Origin: Cycas panzhihuaensis
Lineage: Eukaryota > Cycadophyta
NCBI GenBank assembly: GCA_023213395.1
Contig: CM041465.1
Coordinates: 237,467,741 to 237,531,740, forward strand
Direction of reading: 5' to 3'
DNA length: 64,000 nt
Part shown: one piece after another, positions 1 to 12,777 of the stretch
How positions within the stretch are numbered: position 1 is the first letter of the stretch
Layout: every line of letters starts with the position of its first letter
Translations under genes and position numbers: made by a program
The notes under the pieces: generated by a model
The model's input: only the letters and a program-made list of their open reading frames with translations
Databases searched by the model: none
Told to the model about the DNA's origin: nothing

Positions 1-740
1 TAGAGTATAGTAGTAGGAGTTTTGTTTTAGACAGGGGAAAGCACAGACCTCTAGGGAGTCACCATATGTAGTCACATGATTGTACCCTCCCTACAAGGAC
101 CCTGGCTTCCCAAGAATGATGTACCATACCAGTTGTATAATATGACACATGATGATTATTTATATATATATAGATAGGATGATTGATACCCCAATTGATG
201 TATGATGATGTGTATCATAATATGTGGTGGATGATGTATATGTTTTTGTTTAGATGTTTGTATACATGTATGTGTATAAGGGTGCATGGATGCACGAGGA
301 TATGATTGATGGTACTTTGAGCTGATGATTATATGATTTTTGTGTTATGATATTTATTTAGGCTATACACATTACCTTTCATGTAGGGCCATATTCTTAG
401 TAGAGGCACACACGATCACCATGAGTAGCAGCGATAGATACATGTGAGCCTAGGAGATAGAGTGGCACACATGTCCATATGGGAGCATAGTGGGATATGT
501 AAAGGAAATGCCAATAGGAGGGGAGTGATGATACTCTAAAGCATCATCCTAATTGCGGGATGACCAAATAAGAGGATGAGGTTTCCAAGGGAATAAGAAT
601 AAGGGTTCCGCGAGAGGAACCAAAAAGGAACGAGATGGCCACCCCAAGCCGTCATTCTGCCTATGGCTAAGAGGAATGAGAACAAGCTTAGGATGATAGT
701 TTAGACTTATTTCAGAGCATGGAAAAGATAATGAAGAAAA
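1..740. other. Tat-1 spacer between integrase end and antisense gene end
   Basis: No coding signal is seen. The stretch aligns by eye with Tat-2 from about 39040 to 39685 and with Tat-3 from about 50980 to 51850, including a shared block near 86-100 about a single-base tract of cytosines. It corresponds to the region where the plus-strand antisense gene ends and the minus-strand integrase ends, tail to tail. Confidence 0.7.
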
Positions 741-2050
741 TCATGTGTAAAATTTCTTGAGGAATTTCTTATTAATAACTTTCTCAAATTCAAGGCCCTC
801 CAGGGTGGCAATCCTATAGGCACTGTTATCGAGACTCTCGAGAACGATGAAGGGACCAACCCATTTGGGTCTAAATTTGGTCAAGCGGTCGTGGAGATAT
901 TCCAGCTTGAGGACATGGTCCCCAGGATACAAAGGACGAGAATGAAGGTGTTTATCATAGGTCCTTTGTGAGCGGGCTTTAGATACGAGGTTAGCCTGAT
1001 AAGTGGCTAAACATCTCTCATCCAAGGCTTTGAGGTCTAAGAGGTGAGCCTGATGGATAAACTCCTTATCGATAAGACCTCGAAGAGAAACTCATAGAGA
1101 GGGGATCTCCACTTCCAATGGGAGTACAGCCTTAGTGCTGTAAACTAGCAAGAATGGAGTCATTCCCATAGAAGCACGGATATATGTGCAGTAGGCCCAT
1201 AGGGCAGAAGGGAGCTGGAGGTGCCAATCTCTCTAAGATTGCATAATGGTTTTCTTTAAGATATTGATAAGAGTTTTCTTGAATGATTCAACCTAACCAT
1301 TTGCTTGGGGGTAATAAGAAGAAGAGGTTTTGTGAGAGATCTTGAATTTCTCACAAAGTTCATCCCTCTCCTTGTTACAAAAAAGGGTTCTGTTGTCTGT
1401 AATCAAGACGTCAGGAATCTCAAGGCAGCAAATGATATACTGGTAGACGAATGTGGCTATTATCTTACTAGGGGTAGTGATCAAAATAATGGATTCTGCC
1501 CATTTCATGAATTATTCTATGGCAGTTAAGATGAAATTGTGCTGTGATGAAGAGGGCAATGATATGGCCCTGATGAGGTCTAAACCCCATTGAGCAAAGG
1601 GTCATGGAGATATGATGGGATGAAGAGCCTCAGAAGGCATGTGGGAGATGTTAGCATACTCTTGGCATTACTGACATCTCAAGGTGTAGGCATGGGCATC
1701 CTTGAAGAGGGGCAACCAATAGTAGCCCATACGAAGGATCCTCTGGGCCATGGATTGGCCCCCAAAGTGGCCCCCACAAATGCCATGGTGGCATTCACGA
1801 AGTATCTAGTCTGCTTCATCAGGAGTGGCGCAACGGAGGAAGATCTCGTCAAAGGATCTCTTGTACAATACTTCATCCATAAGGAAGTATTGCCTAGCAG
1901 TGGTCTGAATGCATGACCTAGCCTTATTACTAGCTTCTGGGTGGTACTGCTACTGAGTAAGGTACTATACAATGTCACCATACCACTCACTATCAATGAG
2001 TGGATAGGAAAGAGTGCCATGAATAGTCAAGATAAACTTATCAGGGAGAG
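741..2050 (-). pseudogene. Tat-1 integrase, broken
   Basis: The integrase would insert the cDNA copy into the host chromosome. The core fragment at 1293-1508 shows LITDNRTLF with the second catalytic Asp intact, then the YYPQANG block that precedes the catalytic Glu. The C-terminal fragment at 741-1025 shows the GPF/Y module (KWVGPFIVLESLDNSAYRI) before the natural end of pol. The N-terminal zinc-binding part, about 1700-2000, reads only in pieces in shifted frames. Stops and frameshifts make it inactive. Boundaries come from alignment with Tat-2 and Tat-3 and are approximate on the high side. Confidence 0.85.
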
Positions 2051-3690
2051 AGTTGTCAACAGGAGCATCGGAGGAGTTAGGGATAAGGGCATCTAGAAGC
2101 TACTCTGCCACTACCATCCCCTTCTGTGATTTCCTATTGATGATGTGGAGATCAAATTCCTAAAGGAGGATGGCCCAACGATGAGCCCTACCTATTAGGT
2201 CAGAATGGGTGAGTAAATACACAAGGGATCGAATTGAATGATCACCTTGTTAGTATTTCCAAGCAAGTAGTGCCTAAACTTCTTGGTTGCATGAACCAAG
2301 GAGAGGCATTCATTTTTATCTAGAGAGCAATTGAGTTCAGTAGCCATGGGGGTGCAGTTGATAAAGTAGATAGCCTTCTCAGCTCTTGAATCGTCCTACT
2401 AGGCCAACATAGTGTTGAAGGACTCATCGGTCATCAAGGTATAGAGAATGAAAGGCATATCAAAGCAAGGGGGTGCAATGTCAAAGTGGAAGCAAGGGCT
2501 TCTTTAAGTCCTTCAAAAGCTTGTTGGGCCTTAAACAGCCAAACAAATGGGGCTACCTTCTTTAATAGTTTAGTAAGGGGTTTGGCATTCATGACGAAGT
2601 TTGCTAGAAAACACCTAAGGAATCTGAGTCTACCTAGAAACGACTTAATCTGTCATTGAGTTCTAGGTGGCAGCATGTTAAGGATCGCCTTGATTTTGTC
2701 AGGGTCAATTTGAATTCCTTGCTTCGACAAAAGGAACCCAAGGAGTTTGCCAGAAGTAACATCAAATACACATTTGACTGGGTTAAGACTTATGTGGTAC
2801 TTACTGCATCATGTGAAGATGGCTCACAAGTCTGAAGAGTGATGGGCTCTAACACATAAAAGACCGATTATGTCATCCATAAAGACCTCCAACCTGTTAT
2901 TGATAAGGTCATAGAAGATGAAATACATTGCCCTTTGGAAAGTGGCATATGCATTTTTTAGTCTAAAGGGCATTTCCTTATAGGCAAAAGTACCCCACGG
3001 TCTGGTAAAAGCTGTCTTGTGGGAGTCTTTGGGAGAGATTTGAATTTGATTGTAACCAGAGAAGCCATCCATCAAGGACATGATCTCAAATCTGGCGGTT
3101 CGATCAATGATCTGATTGATAAAAGGGAGTGGAAAATTACCCTTAGGACATGCATTGTTGATGTCATGAAAGTCAATGCATATACGGATGGTCCCATTCT
3201 TTTTAGCAATGGGAACAATGTTGGACACCCATTTAGGATAATCGATAGAAGTGATGAGTCCTATATCTAGAAGTTTCTCAACCTCTATTTTGATGGTGTC
3301 TTAGAGTTTAGGATGGAGAGGACATTGTTTCTGATGGATGGGGCGAGTGCCAGGAATGGTAGTAAGGTTGTGGGTGATAATGGAGGGGTCGATTCCCTTC
3401 ATGTCAGAGTAATCCCATGTAAAAACATCTCGAAGCTGTTGGAACAAAAGGGAATATTCCATTACCTCATTAGAAGAACATTCAACCCTCACCTTAATGA
3501 CCTTACCTGTGGTGAGGACTATGTCCTGGGTTTCCCCCATGCACATGGCATTCCCCTCCTCAAAATGAAGTGTGGAAAGGTCAATAGGAGGAGACAGAAT
3601 AAGAGATGGGACTGGGTCGGCAAGAGTATACCCAATTGCTAAGACCTTCTGGTAGCCAAGTCTATGGTGACCATAAGGAAGGTTGCGCAT
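2051..3690 (-). pseudogene. Tat-1 reverse transcriptase and gypsy RNase H, broken
   Basis: The open piece 2824-3228 covers RT fingers and palm. It shows VPIAKKNGTIRICIDFHDIN, then MDGFSGYNQI, WGTFAYKEMPF and the active site FMDD, whose two Asp codons lie at 2872-2877. Upstream, 3301-3690 holds the pre-RT block ending in DPSIITHNLTTIPG. The thumb and connection (about 2600-2820) and RNase H (about 2060-2500) are recognisable only by alignment with Tat-2 and are interrupted by stops. The catalytic pair is present, but the polyprotein cannot be translated through. Confidence 0.85.
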
Positions 3691-4900
3691 GGAGCCTGCT
3701 AAGTGCTCAAGTAGAGTGTTAACATCTTTGAAGTAATCGACCCTATGGATGACCTTACTTTGAATGGATGAAGTATGAGAGGAAGTGGGAGCAATGGGAT
3801 AATGGTGGTCAACAGACTACCCAACATCCCTAAAAGACTCTAAGGAAGAGTCGGGAAGGGGTCCCTCGTAAGGGGAAAAAGGAAGTTCATCAGAATCATC
3901 ACCTGTGGGGGGTGATGGAGAAGAAAAGTCAAGGATTAGTGGGTCAATGTGTGCAATATCATATGACACAAGGGGATGACTGGTCTCTCTAACAAGAGAG
4001 TGTCTCCTACTAGTATGAAGGAAGGAAACAGGGTGAGGAAGGTCCTCATCCTTACCGTGGGACTTATCGTCACTGAACATGGCAAGGTACCCATAGCTTC
4101 TAACACTAATAGGAGTGAAACAGGTAAGACTTGAGGAAGAAGATGCAGGATCTTCTTCAGGATGAGATGAATCGGGAATGCCGATAGAACAAGCTAAGGC
4201 ATGAGTAGAAGGGCCTTTGTCCCCCTTCACCTAACCATGGTTTGTTTGGTTAGTTTGATATATTTATTTAACAGGTGGCCATTTGTGGGAAATAACCCTC
4301 ATTTACCCATCATGGATGAACTTGAGTTGCTCCTAGCAGGTTCAACACACAGCTCCCAAAAGAAGACTGTAGTTGACGTCTACATCGAGGACTATAATGT
4401 TGGCGAGGATAATCTTGTCCTCAAGAGTGAGAGGGATCAAAACAGATCCTAAGGGAGTCTTCTCACTACCATCGTAGCCTTAGCATCACCATGGAACACG
4501 TTTCAAAGCAAAAATACCAAGCTCTTAGATAACGTGCAAGGGCATGGCATTAACGGAAGAACCATTGTCGATAATAGTCCTTCGTAAAGTGCAATCAGGT
4601 GTATCGATAGTAATGGTAAAAGGAAAGTTCCACTACCACTCCCTTTCACAAGTAGGAGGAAGGTCTTTAGGATCAAAGGAAATGATGGGCTCATGACCAT
4701 GGGCAATACTCAAAGCATGAATACCTGTGTCACCCAATTCTAAAGCTTCCAAAAGGAGTGTCTGTTGTTTAGGACAACTTCTCAAGACGTCTATAATGGA
4801 CATCCCGGCGACCATGGTGCAAAGATCATCGATAATAGAAAAGGCATTCCCGTTTACCATAGGTTGTGGAAGGGCTCTCTTGAAATCGTAGTGACCTAGA
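3691..4900 (-). pseudogene. Tat-1 protease and protease-RT linker, broken
   Basis: The retropepsin active-site motif reads IIDNGSSVNAMP, with the catalytic Asp codon at 4567-4569. This DNG variant of the usual D-S/T-G is shared by Tat-2 and Tat-3, so it appears to be the family form. The N-terminal flank (4633-4860) carries the family block SIIDVLRSCPKQQTLLLEALELG. The stretch 3817-4230 is a Ser/Pro/Asp-rich linker before RT, also found in Tat-2, and looks disordered. Stops and a frameshift near 4640 break it. Confidence 0.75.
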
Positions 4901-7345
4901 TGAACAGGAATGGTCTTGGGAAGTAAAGGGACTTCCAGAAGGAAGGTTTTTGAAAGAGGATTAGGATGTGAAATGAACGAAGAGGTGTCAGTTGCCTCTT
5001 TAGCGGCTTGGGACTAAGTCAAGGCATATAAAGGGGTGGCCTCAAGCATCTAGATCACCTTCTTTCCCTTATTTTGGGACTGCGAAGGTGAAGGGGCACG
5101 ATGGTCTAGGGAATGTAAGGAAGAAGATGAACCCCGCACGTCCTTCCCTTTACCGTGTGAAGGGTGCAGGTTCGGAGATCTTCCTCATTTCTGGTTGTTT
5201 TTTGCTTGAGAGTTGCGATAACGCTCCCCATGCTTAGGGAACGGATCCCTATAGACCAGTCAGTCGAGATTGGGCCTTGAGACTTGTTTGGGAGATGAGT
5301 CATGTTATGAGGCATCCCTAGGATGTTGAACTCGACAACGTGAATTGTCATGGAAACATTCTCCATGAATAAAGCACCACTTCTTCTAAAGCGAGGAGTT
5401 GGTTTTCCTTGCTTGAGAGGACTGGGTGTTGTTGCCCTTAGGAGGAGCGACTTGGGAAGCTTGTTAGATTGGTTCATTGGATATAGATGATAAAGGAGCT
5501 TAAAGTTTAAGTTCCTTCATCATATGTTCAAATGAACGTATGGTAGAGGTAAGTGGGTCTAGGGTCTTCTCGGTTGAGTACGAAGAAGACTTAGTGGATT
5601 ATTGTGGTTTAGTTTCTTTGGTTGGGGGAGGTGCCTCACATCGTTATTAGGGCTTAAGGGGCTTCTTAAGTCTAGCCTAGATCTTAATAGCTTCAAGTAC
5701 TAAGCACTTTGCGATGGTGGAATCACATATGGTTGCCCCCATTTTAAGGATTTCCACATGGACTTCAGGGTGTAGTGTGTTAACGAAGAGATCCCTCTTC
5801 AATTCCTCAAGCAAAGTAGCCTTAGTGGAATGGAGGAGGTCATGGAATCACTGCATAAAGTCACAATTTATCTCATCGTAAACTTATTTAAGCGAGAAGA
5901 GAGATTTCATTCCACTCTCAAATGGATGAACCACATCAAAATAGTTGATAAACTCATCCATAAGTTACTGGAATGAGCAGGTAGGTAATAGAACCATTTG
6001 AGGGCATCGCCTTAGAGAGATCGTGAAAATAATTTCATCAATATGTGATCATAGGCCCAATAATCTATGCATGCCATAGAAAAACTATAGATGTGTTGTG
6101 TTGGATCTTGTGATGAAGTTCCATCAAGCTTAGGAACTTTGGGGGGATGAGGCGATAAGTTGGTTCTTAGCACCTTGATAGACAAGGGTGTCGATCTATA
6201 ATCTATGAAGGAATATGCCCTCGCTTGGATCATAGAATCAGTAAACAATGTGGAAGGTAATGAATAAGGAGCGGATGGGGGTGGAAGACCCATCCCTCCT
6301 TGACGAAATGCCCCTTTCTAAGAAGGGACTTGAGGATAAGCACCTTGAAAGGAAGTTAGGTTTCCTTACAAATGCGCAATGTAAAGAGCTACGCAGGACT
6401 ATGGAAATGAGGGGTCAGGGACTGGGTTCTGTCCACATGGGCCACCCGTGGGTGGTGTAACCCCATATGGATGTAAAGGGTCCACCTTATAAACTGGAAT
6501 ATGGTTCCCTTTACCATGCCCCCAAGGCTAAGATGTATAGCTTGGGGGTGCGTAAAGAGAAGGACCACTAGGTTAGATTTGGGCGCATGTAGAGACGGAT
6601 CCCACATGACTAGTAGTAGAGGCGTTAGTAGGACCTCTAGGCCTACTAAGGAATACGTGTACCACATTAGGAGGTGGTATGTTGGCTTGACTAGGGAAAG
6701 GTATGCTAGCCCCAAGCTGGGAGAAAGACATACTATAAGAGGTCCCTGAAGAGTTGGGACCATGATGAGAAGTAGAAGGCATAATAGACGTCCCTAGGGT
6801 AGATGTAAAGATCAAACGGGATAGATGCGTAGGCATAAAGGGGTTACTTGTTGTAGGAGGTGTGGATGTGGATGAAGACGGTGGGGTAGGCAAAGATGAG
6901 GAAGGTGCCCCATCATGCAAGGCATCTTCAAACCACCTAGGATATGATTGAAGATGAGCAGTATAAAAGCACTCGTTAAGGGATTCAACCACATCGATAT
7001 GAGGGGTATCCACCTGATCGTAAGAGGTAGATAGGACCTCAAACAAAGTGGACCCCTCAGGGCGCTCCTCATAAGAATCACCACCTGGGTGATGAATCTC
7101 AAGAGAAGATGGCCCCTCTACTCCTAGAGGGATGAACATCAAGTGGGTGAGGTTAATCACTCAGATAGTAGATAGGGTCATCACCCTCTTAGGTGGATCC
7201 TAAAAAAGATGTGGGAAACTCGTGAGCTCTGGAGGCAAAGGCATGGTATGCCCAATCCGAAGGATATCCTTCCATTTTTGAATCAGAATCCGATGATGGA
7301 AGGAGGTAATGCATAGGATCTTCTAATAACAGAGGCAAACCTCAT
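4901..7345 (-). pseudogene. Tat-1 gag, broken
   Basis: Gag would form the cytoplasmic virus-like particle. The N-terminal part, 6573-7160, is rich in Ser, Pro, Thr and Gly with PPSSSTSTPPTTSNPF runs, matching Tat-2 and Tat-4. Around 6012-6293 is the start of the folded capsid block (PHPPKVPKLDGTSSQDPTQH, SMACIDYWAYDHILMKLF). The rest of the capsid and a Cys/His element lie below 6000 and are interrupted by stops. The start codon is not determined. Confidence 0.75.
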
Positions 7346-7512
7346 AGGTGATGTGAGAAGCATCATATACAAAACTTGCCAATGCATTAGAAGAGGAAAA
7401 AGAATGCAAAGTATGCATTGGGGGTTGCCCAACAAAAGAGATAAAGGCAAAAAATTACTAAAAGGTAGTAGCACTAATAAGAAGGGATAGAAACTAGCTC
7501 CCTTACTGACCA

Positions 7513-7530
7513 TCCCCAGTATGGTTGCCA
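7513..7530 (-). promoter_or_regulatory. Tat-1 primer binding site, tRNA-Arg-like
   Basis: One base inside the 5' LTR, the minus strand reads TGGCAACCATACTGGGGA. The leading TGG, complementary to a tRNA CCA end, is intact only in this copy; Tat-2 and Tat-4 have TAG here. From memory the pattern resembles the tRNA-Arg sites of Tat/Ogre-type elements (TGGCGAC then GGGGA). The tRNA identity is inference. Confidence 0.65.
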
Positions 7531-7531
7531 A

Positions 7532-10306
7532 TGGATCCATGTCTGTAGGATGGTTACTATGCTTGATAGAAATTGAGGTGGTCAATAGCTAAAGCTAGGG
7601 GTATGAATGGACACCTATAAGCAAAAGGGAACACCACATAGGGCATCCGTATGTCGAAGCACGAGTTCGGGACCTACAAATGGCACCCAACTATCTTAGA
7701 GTAGCTTTCAAATCTAAGAGGGAAGACACATGCAGGGGTATCCTGGGTGGTCTCAAAGAGGAAGGTCCTCCCACCCTTGGATGGCCAGAAGGGAAGAGGA
7801 GGAATCCTCAATGGAGAGGTTCCTATGACAAAGGAACACAAGACAGAAGGGTATAGGGAAAGGGCCTAGGATAAACATAGGTAGGCTTCCCTAGGCTAAT
7901 TGGTCTAAGCAAATTCAACAAAGGGAAGGAATAAAGAAAAGAGGCTAAAAGCTACTCTCTCTTTCTTTTATTCAACAACCAAAGGGTAAGAGAAAAAATA
8001 ACAAGCATCTTGTATGCATTTAAGCAAGCAACTGAATGAAGTGTAACTATGGGTACTTTCAGGCTAGATAAGAGAAAGGGGGAGGAATGCAGTCCCTACT
8101 GTGCCATTTTCCTATGAAGAATAAGCATACAACACACTTATACAAAATGAATACAAGTAGATAATATATTACCCTTTTTACTTTTACATGATCTGTTAAA
8201 CAAATACAATAGATATTAGAGAAGAGCAAAAAGGAAAAGGGGTGGATAGAGAGGGACATTGTATACCCGAAAAGTGTAGCAATTGATGAAGAACCTCACT
8301 TATGCACAGCATACACCCTCTCACCAATAGTTGATGTGTGGACAAAGTTGGTGTGGAAAAAATAGGGGCTTCCTTACCTTCCCCTTACAAAAGACAAAGC
8401 AAAATAGAAAAGTAAGTAAATACACCTAGAAGCAAGCAAAGCGGAAGAGAGAAGAAGGGTGAAGGCTTACCCGAAGTCATATGTCCTTCCTCTTCATGGA
8501 TGTTGCTCCAAACCTACATCCATAAGAGTCTTTCCCTTACAATAATGGGTTGCAAGAAACTATATATGCAAATATATGTAATATGAATGCTAAAATATTA
8601 TATTTTAGGCTAGAGTAACTACTGCTAAAAATAGTTCTGCTTTCCTCAAAGTAAAACCACACATACCAAGCAAGAAGGGAAAGGGTAGCCTCATGATGGA
8701 AAAAACTCTTTATTAAAGGTTCCCCACATAGCCTCAAAGTACAATAAGGTAAGGGTTTTGTGACAGTCTATGGACAACTAATAAGTATGGGGATAAATGG
8801 AGCAAGATGTAGGAGAGATACTAAGGTAACAAAGTCACTATGGACAACAAACCACCACACAAGGTCTCACCAAAGATCCTAATGGATAATGGGAAAGGTT
8901 AGGGGTATGAAGAAGGCCTAAAAGAAGGGTGTGTAGGCATGGAATCAATGTAGCAAGGGCTGTGTATGCTCATATCTAGTCCAAGCCAAGGTTCCACCCA
9001 CTCCTAGTTATCTCAAGAAAAGAATAGGTGCAGGAGAAGAAGGATAGGAAGGGGGTTGCCCTTAGGGAGTAGGTACGATTGGGATGGATTCCACCTTACC
9101 CCCTTCACCCAGTCCTTGTGAGCCTTCTCCTATAGCTTTCTTGAAGAAAACCAGTAGAGAAATAGGATGGAAATCAAAGGATACAGAGCCAAACATAAGG
9201 AAAGACAATCTTCACTATAGCTGAAGGGTGAAAGAGAGGAAAAATACACTTTAAAATAAGTTCTAATGGAACAAATGCATATTAAATCATGAAAATAAGA
9301 TAAAGGATACCTGTTGGGCTGAGTTTAGGGTAGATTTACCCCTACAACCAGCGAAAGAGAGCAAGTCCTATAGGGTTTGTAGGGTGTTTCCCAAAGGGGG
9401 GCTATAGAGAACACTTGCTAGGTGAAGTTGGAGAAGAACCACAGAAATCTTACTTGGAGATGCCTAGAAGTGAGTCTCCTACCATGGCACAGACCTGCTG
9501 CAGGGAGGTCCTAAGCTAGAACAATAGGAAACACAGAGTTACAGGTGCACCTGTGGAGGAGAGGAGGAAGAGAGCAGAAACACAACAGTAGAGTGTGATG
9601 TTGGAGAGCCAAGAGGTGTGAAATGATAAAATTTTTAGGATTTATACTCATCTCAACACTAATCGAGTGATTAGGGTGCAAATAGGGCTGAGTTGGGTAC
9701 TTTTTGACATGGCAATTTCGTGAAAAAGCTAAGAATTACCATGGCAGATATAAAAAAAAAAGTGCAACAATCGTACTGCAGTAAACTTTGTGGTATCGCT
9801 TAGTTTACAGTGGTGTGAGACTAGAAAGCCAAAATGGCAATCATTAAGGTTCTCGGAGCAAAAAAAAAGAGGTGTGGCAAGCCTAGGAGAGGCTGGCCCT
9901 CCTATCCAGGTGGCTAGGGACAGTCTAGAAGGTGTACGAACTAGACCAAATGAAGTATCAAGGGCTAAAGTTCCCAGAATGTCATGATAGGGACACAAGG
10001 TCAGGGTATGAGTGGATCATACAAGTCAAGTGAGGCTTGAGGTGATGCAGAGGTAGCATGGAGGGTATTAGAGTGCCATGGGGATGCTTACCTTACGAAA
10101 AGGTAGGTCCCGCGGGTCATCATAGGCTAAGAGTATGGCAAGTAGCATGATCAGGCAGTAGATATAAGGTGATCACATAAATGTAGTAGTCAATCATGCA
10201 ATGAGGCAATACTCATGTCTACCTTTCCAAATAAACAGTAAAAGTGAAAAGGGAGAAGCATACCTATGTTGACCTATCCATATCCATTCTCGATAGTCAG
10301 GAAATA
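7532..10306 (-). repeat. Tat-1 5' LTR (2775 bp)
   Basis: Both ends were set by comparison with the other four LTR copies of this family. The plus-strand left edge is TGGATCCATG and the right edge is CAGGAAATA, where the intact family end is AGGAAACA. It holds the conserved GTAAAC-type U3 repeats at 9763-9828. It contains no gene. Short open frames inside it are not conserved in the other LTRs. Confidence 0.88.
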
Positions 10307-12128
10307 GATGTACCTAATCTAAAAAGGAATCTAATTTCCTTAGGTGAATTAAATTCTCGTGGTTATAAGTACATGGATTATGAAGGAGTCTTAAAGATGT
10401 TAAAGGGTGCCTTGGTTGTTATGAAAGCCTTAAAGAAAAGAAACCTTCATATTTTAGTTGGAACTACAAATGTCAGCCATGTAGCTATAACATCAAAGAC
10501 TATAGAAGATCTAGCTTAGTTATGGCATCAGAGACTTAGGCACATGAGTGAGAGAGGACTTAAGGTGATGATGAACCATAAGTTACTTCCTAACTTACAA
10601 CTTTCAGATTTGGCTTTCTATGAACATTATATTTTTGGAAAGTAGTGTAGACTCAGGTTTAAAGTATAGAGTCACACTAGTAAAGGTGTTCTAGATTATG
10701 TACATTCAGATGTGTGGGGACCAACCCCTATAATATTTTATGGAGGATCATTGTACTTTATCACATTTATAGATGATTACTCCAAAAAGGTATGGGTTTA
10801 CTTTTTAAAAATGAAATCTAAAGTTTTCAGTATGTTTAAGCAATTCAAGGCTCTAGTTGAGGAGAGCATTGGCAAGTCAATCAAATGTTTAAGAACTAAC
10901 AATAGAGGTGATTTCAACTCCTTGGAGTTTGAGAACTATTGTAGAGAAGCTGGGATCGAAAGGCATAAGACCACTAGCTATACTCCATAATAGAATGGCA
11001 TAACTGAGTGCATAAATAGGACACTCTTAGAAAGAGTAAGAAGCATGCTAAGTAATACAGGAGTGGAGCAGGGCTTATGGGTAGAAGATGTTTAAACAAC
11101 TTATTATTTAGTAAATATGTCACCATTACTTGTAATAGATTATAAGATTCCTAAAGAGGTATGGACTGGACATCCATGTGACTATTCAAATTTGAAAGTT
11201 TTTGGTTGTAATGCTTATGCCATGATTGATAAAAGTCAACGTTCAAAGTTAGACCCAAAATCCAAGAGATGTATCTTTGTTGGTTATGGTGATAGAGATG
11301 GTGTGAAGGGATATAGGTTGTGGGATCCTACTGCCCACAAAATCACTATTAATAAAGATGTTGTATTTGATGAATCTCCCTTTCTAAAATTAAACAATAT
11401 AGAAGTTGAAGTGAAACAAGAGCAGAAAGTTGAACATTAATAGGTCAAGTTTGGAACCTAGCCATCTTTAGAAACAAAAGAGTAGGAAGATCATTTTGAA
11501 GATGGATCTGTAGCAGATTTACAAGAGTATGTGGACACTCCTCCACCAACTGTTAGAAGATCTACATGAGTTAGCCATCCACTTGACAGGTACAACCCTT
11601 TTATTTCTATTGCTTTGGTTTGTAATGATGGTGAACCTACATGTTATCAAGAAGTAATAGATGATATCCATACTGAGAAGTGGAAGAGGTTTATGTAGGA
11701 AGAGATAGATTCTTTAAAGAAAAATAATTCATGGGACTTGGTAGAACTTCCACATGAAAAGAAGATTATAGGTTGTAGGTGGGTTTTCAAGAAGAAAATG
11801 GATGTTGATAGAAAGATTAATAAATACAGGGCAAGACTAGTGGCTAAAGGCTTTACATAGAAAGCAGGTATTGATTTTCATTAGATCTTTTCACTAGTTA
11901 TCAAACTTGTTTTAATTCCAGTTCTGTTAACATTGGTAGCATCTCTTAATTTGGAATTGGAGCAATTAGATGTAAAACTAGCTTTTCTGCATGGAGATTT
12001 AGATGAGGAGATCTATATGGATCAGCGAAAAGGGTTTGTATAAGATGGCAGGAAAAGACTTGTTTGTAGGCTCAAGAAATCATTGTATAACCTAAAGCAA
12101 TCATCCAGGCAATGGTACGAGAAGTTTG
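10307..12128 (+). pseudogene. Cop-1 pol part 1: pre-integrase, integrase, first half of RT
   Basis: From 10307 the pre-integrase block reads VPNLKRNLISLGELNSRGY. The integrase zinc site keeps WHQRLRHMSERGL, but both cysteines of the usual FCEHC motif are Tyr (FYEHY near 10617), each explained by G to A. The catalytic core keeps the first Asp in HSDVWGP. The second Asp is Asn in LRTNNRGDF, and the Glu survives in NGITECINRTL. RT begins about 11670 (FKKKMDVDRKINKYRARLVAKGF) and is cut at 12128 by a solo LTR. About a dozen stops interrupt an otherwise single frame. Confidence 0.9.
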
Positions 12129-12772
12129 TGTTGAAAATAGAAGGTCCAACCCTCTAACAGCCACCAAGATCTATTACTTTCTTACAACTAGTTACAGAAA
12201 TGGAAACATAAAATTACATGCAAGTTCTAAAATCATAGATTCTATAGTAACAAGATAATGAAAGCCAAACATCATATGTGCACCTGATATAATATGGTAA
12301 AACCCTAGAAGTATGCTAGGGAAACATCTACACAGGAAAGGTATTGATCTTTATCGCTGTAGAATGAAGAAATAGTATATCACAGATATAGAGTGCTCTC
12401 TGGAACAACAATCAGCCACCGCCCTCTTCATAGTACATTGCATAACATTACAACATAATAAGAAAAGCCCTAAAATGGGCTACATGAGAGGACATCCAAG
12501 ACCTAAATCTCAACTTTAGAATCTAGGGTATTTGTATTGAATGACCCTGATTCTCTTTTTACACTTTAATAAGGTTTACATGGTTAATTTTTTGGGGCAG
12601 GGGCTATTACCCCTAAACCCCCTCCTAGCGGGGGGCGTTCCACTCCCCCTGCACCCCCCAGCCAAGGGGGCTCCCTCCCCCCTTGGAACCCCCTGAGAAA
12701 GATTAGGGGGGGAAATCGCGCTAAAAACATGCCATAATTTTAGGCCTATAATTGTTGTCATAATGCCTAACC
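12129..12772 (-). repeat. Solo copia LTR, antisense inside Cop-1 RT (644 bp)
   Basis: The segment is the reverse complement of a relative of the Cop-1 LTR, matching along its length, including the G-rich block and the AATAAAGAT polyadenylation region. It is flanked by the 5 bp duplication GTTTG at 12124-12128 and 12773-12777. Removing it with one duplication copy restores the RT frame across the junction. One terminal base is mutated: the plus-strand right end is CC where CA is expected. No internal region is attached, so it is the product of LTR-LTR recombination. Confidence 0.92.
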
Positions 12773-12777
12773 GTTTG

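Larger units (their letters stand above)
1..10306 (-). mobile_element. Tat-1, Ty3/gypsy Tat-type element, 3' part outside window
   Basis: This is a minus-strand LTR retrotransposon entering the window from the left. Reading downward from 10306 it has a complete 5' LTR (7532-10306), a primer binding site, gag, protease, RT, RNase H and integrase. It then runs into the spacer that in Tat-2 leads to the antisense plant mobile domain gene. All coding parts carry stop codons. The right LTR edge abuts copia pre-integrase coding sequence at 10307, so Tat-1 jumped into Cop-1. The bases just after the LTR (gatgt, 10307-10311) are the expected target duplication, but the partner copy is outside the window. 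Confidence 0.9.

Noticed and set aside
6248-6749. Plus-strand frames over Tat-1 gag
   Set aside because: They are shadows of the minus-strand gag and are not conserved in Tat-2 or Tat-4.
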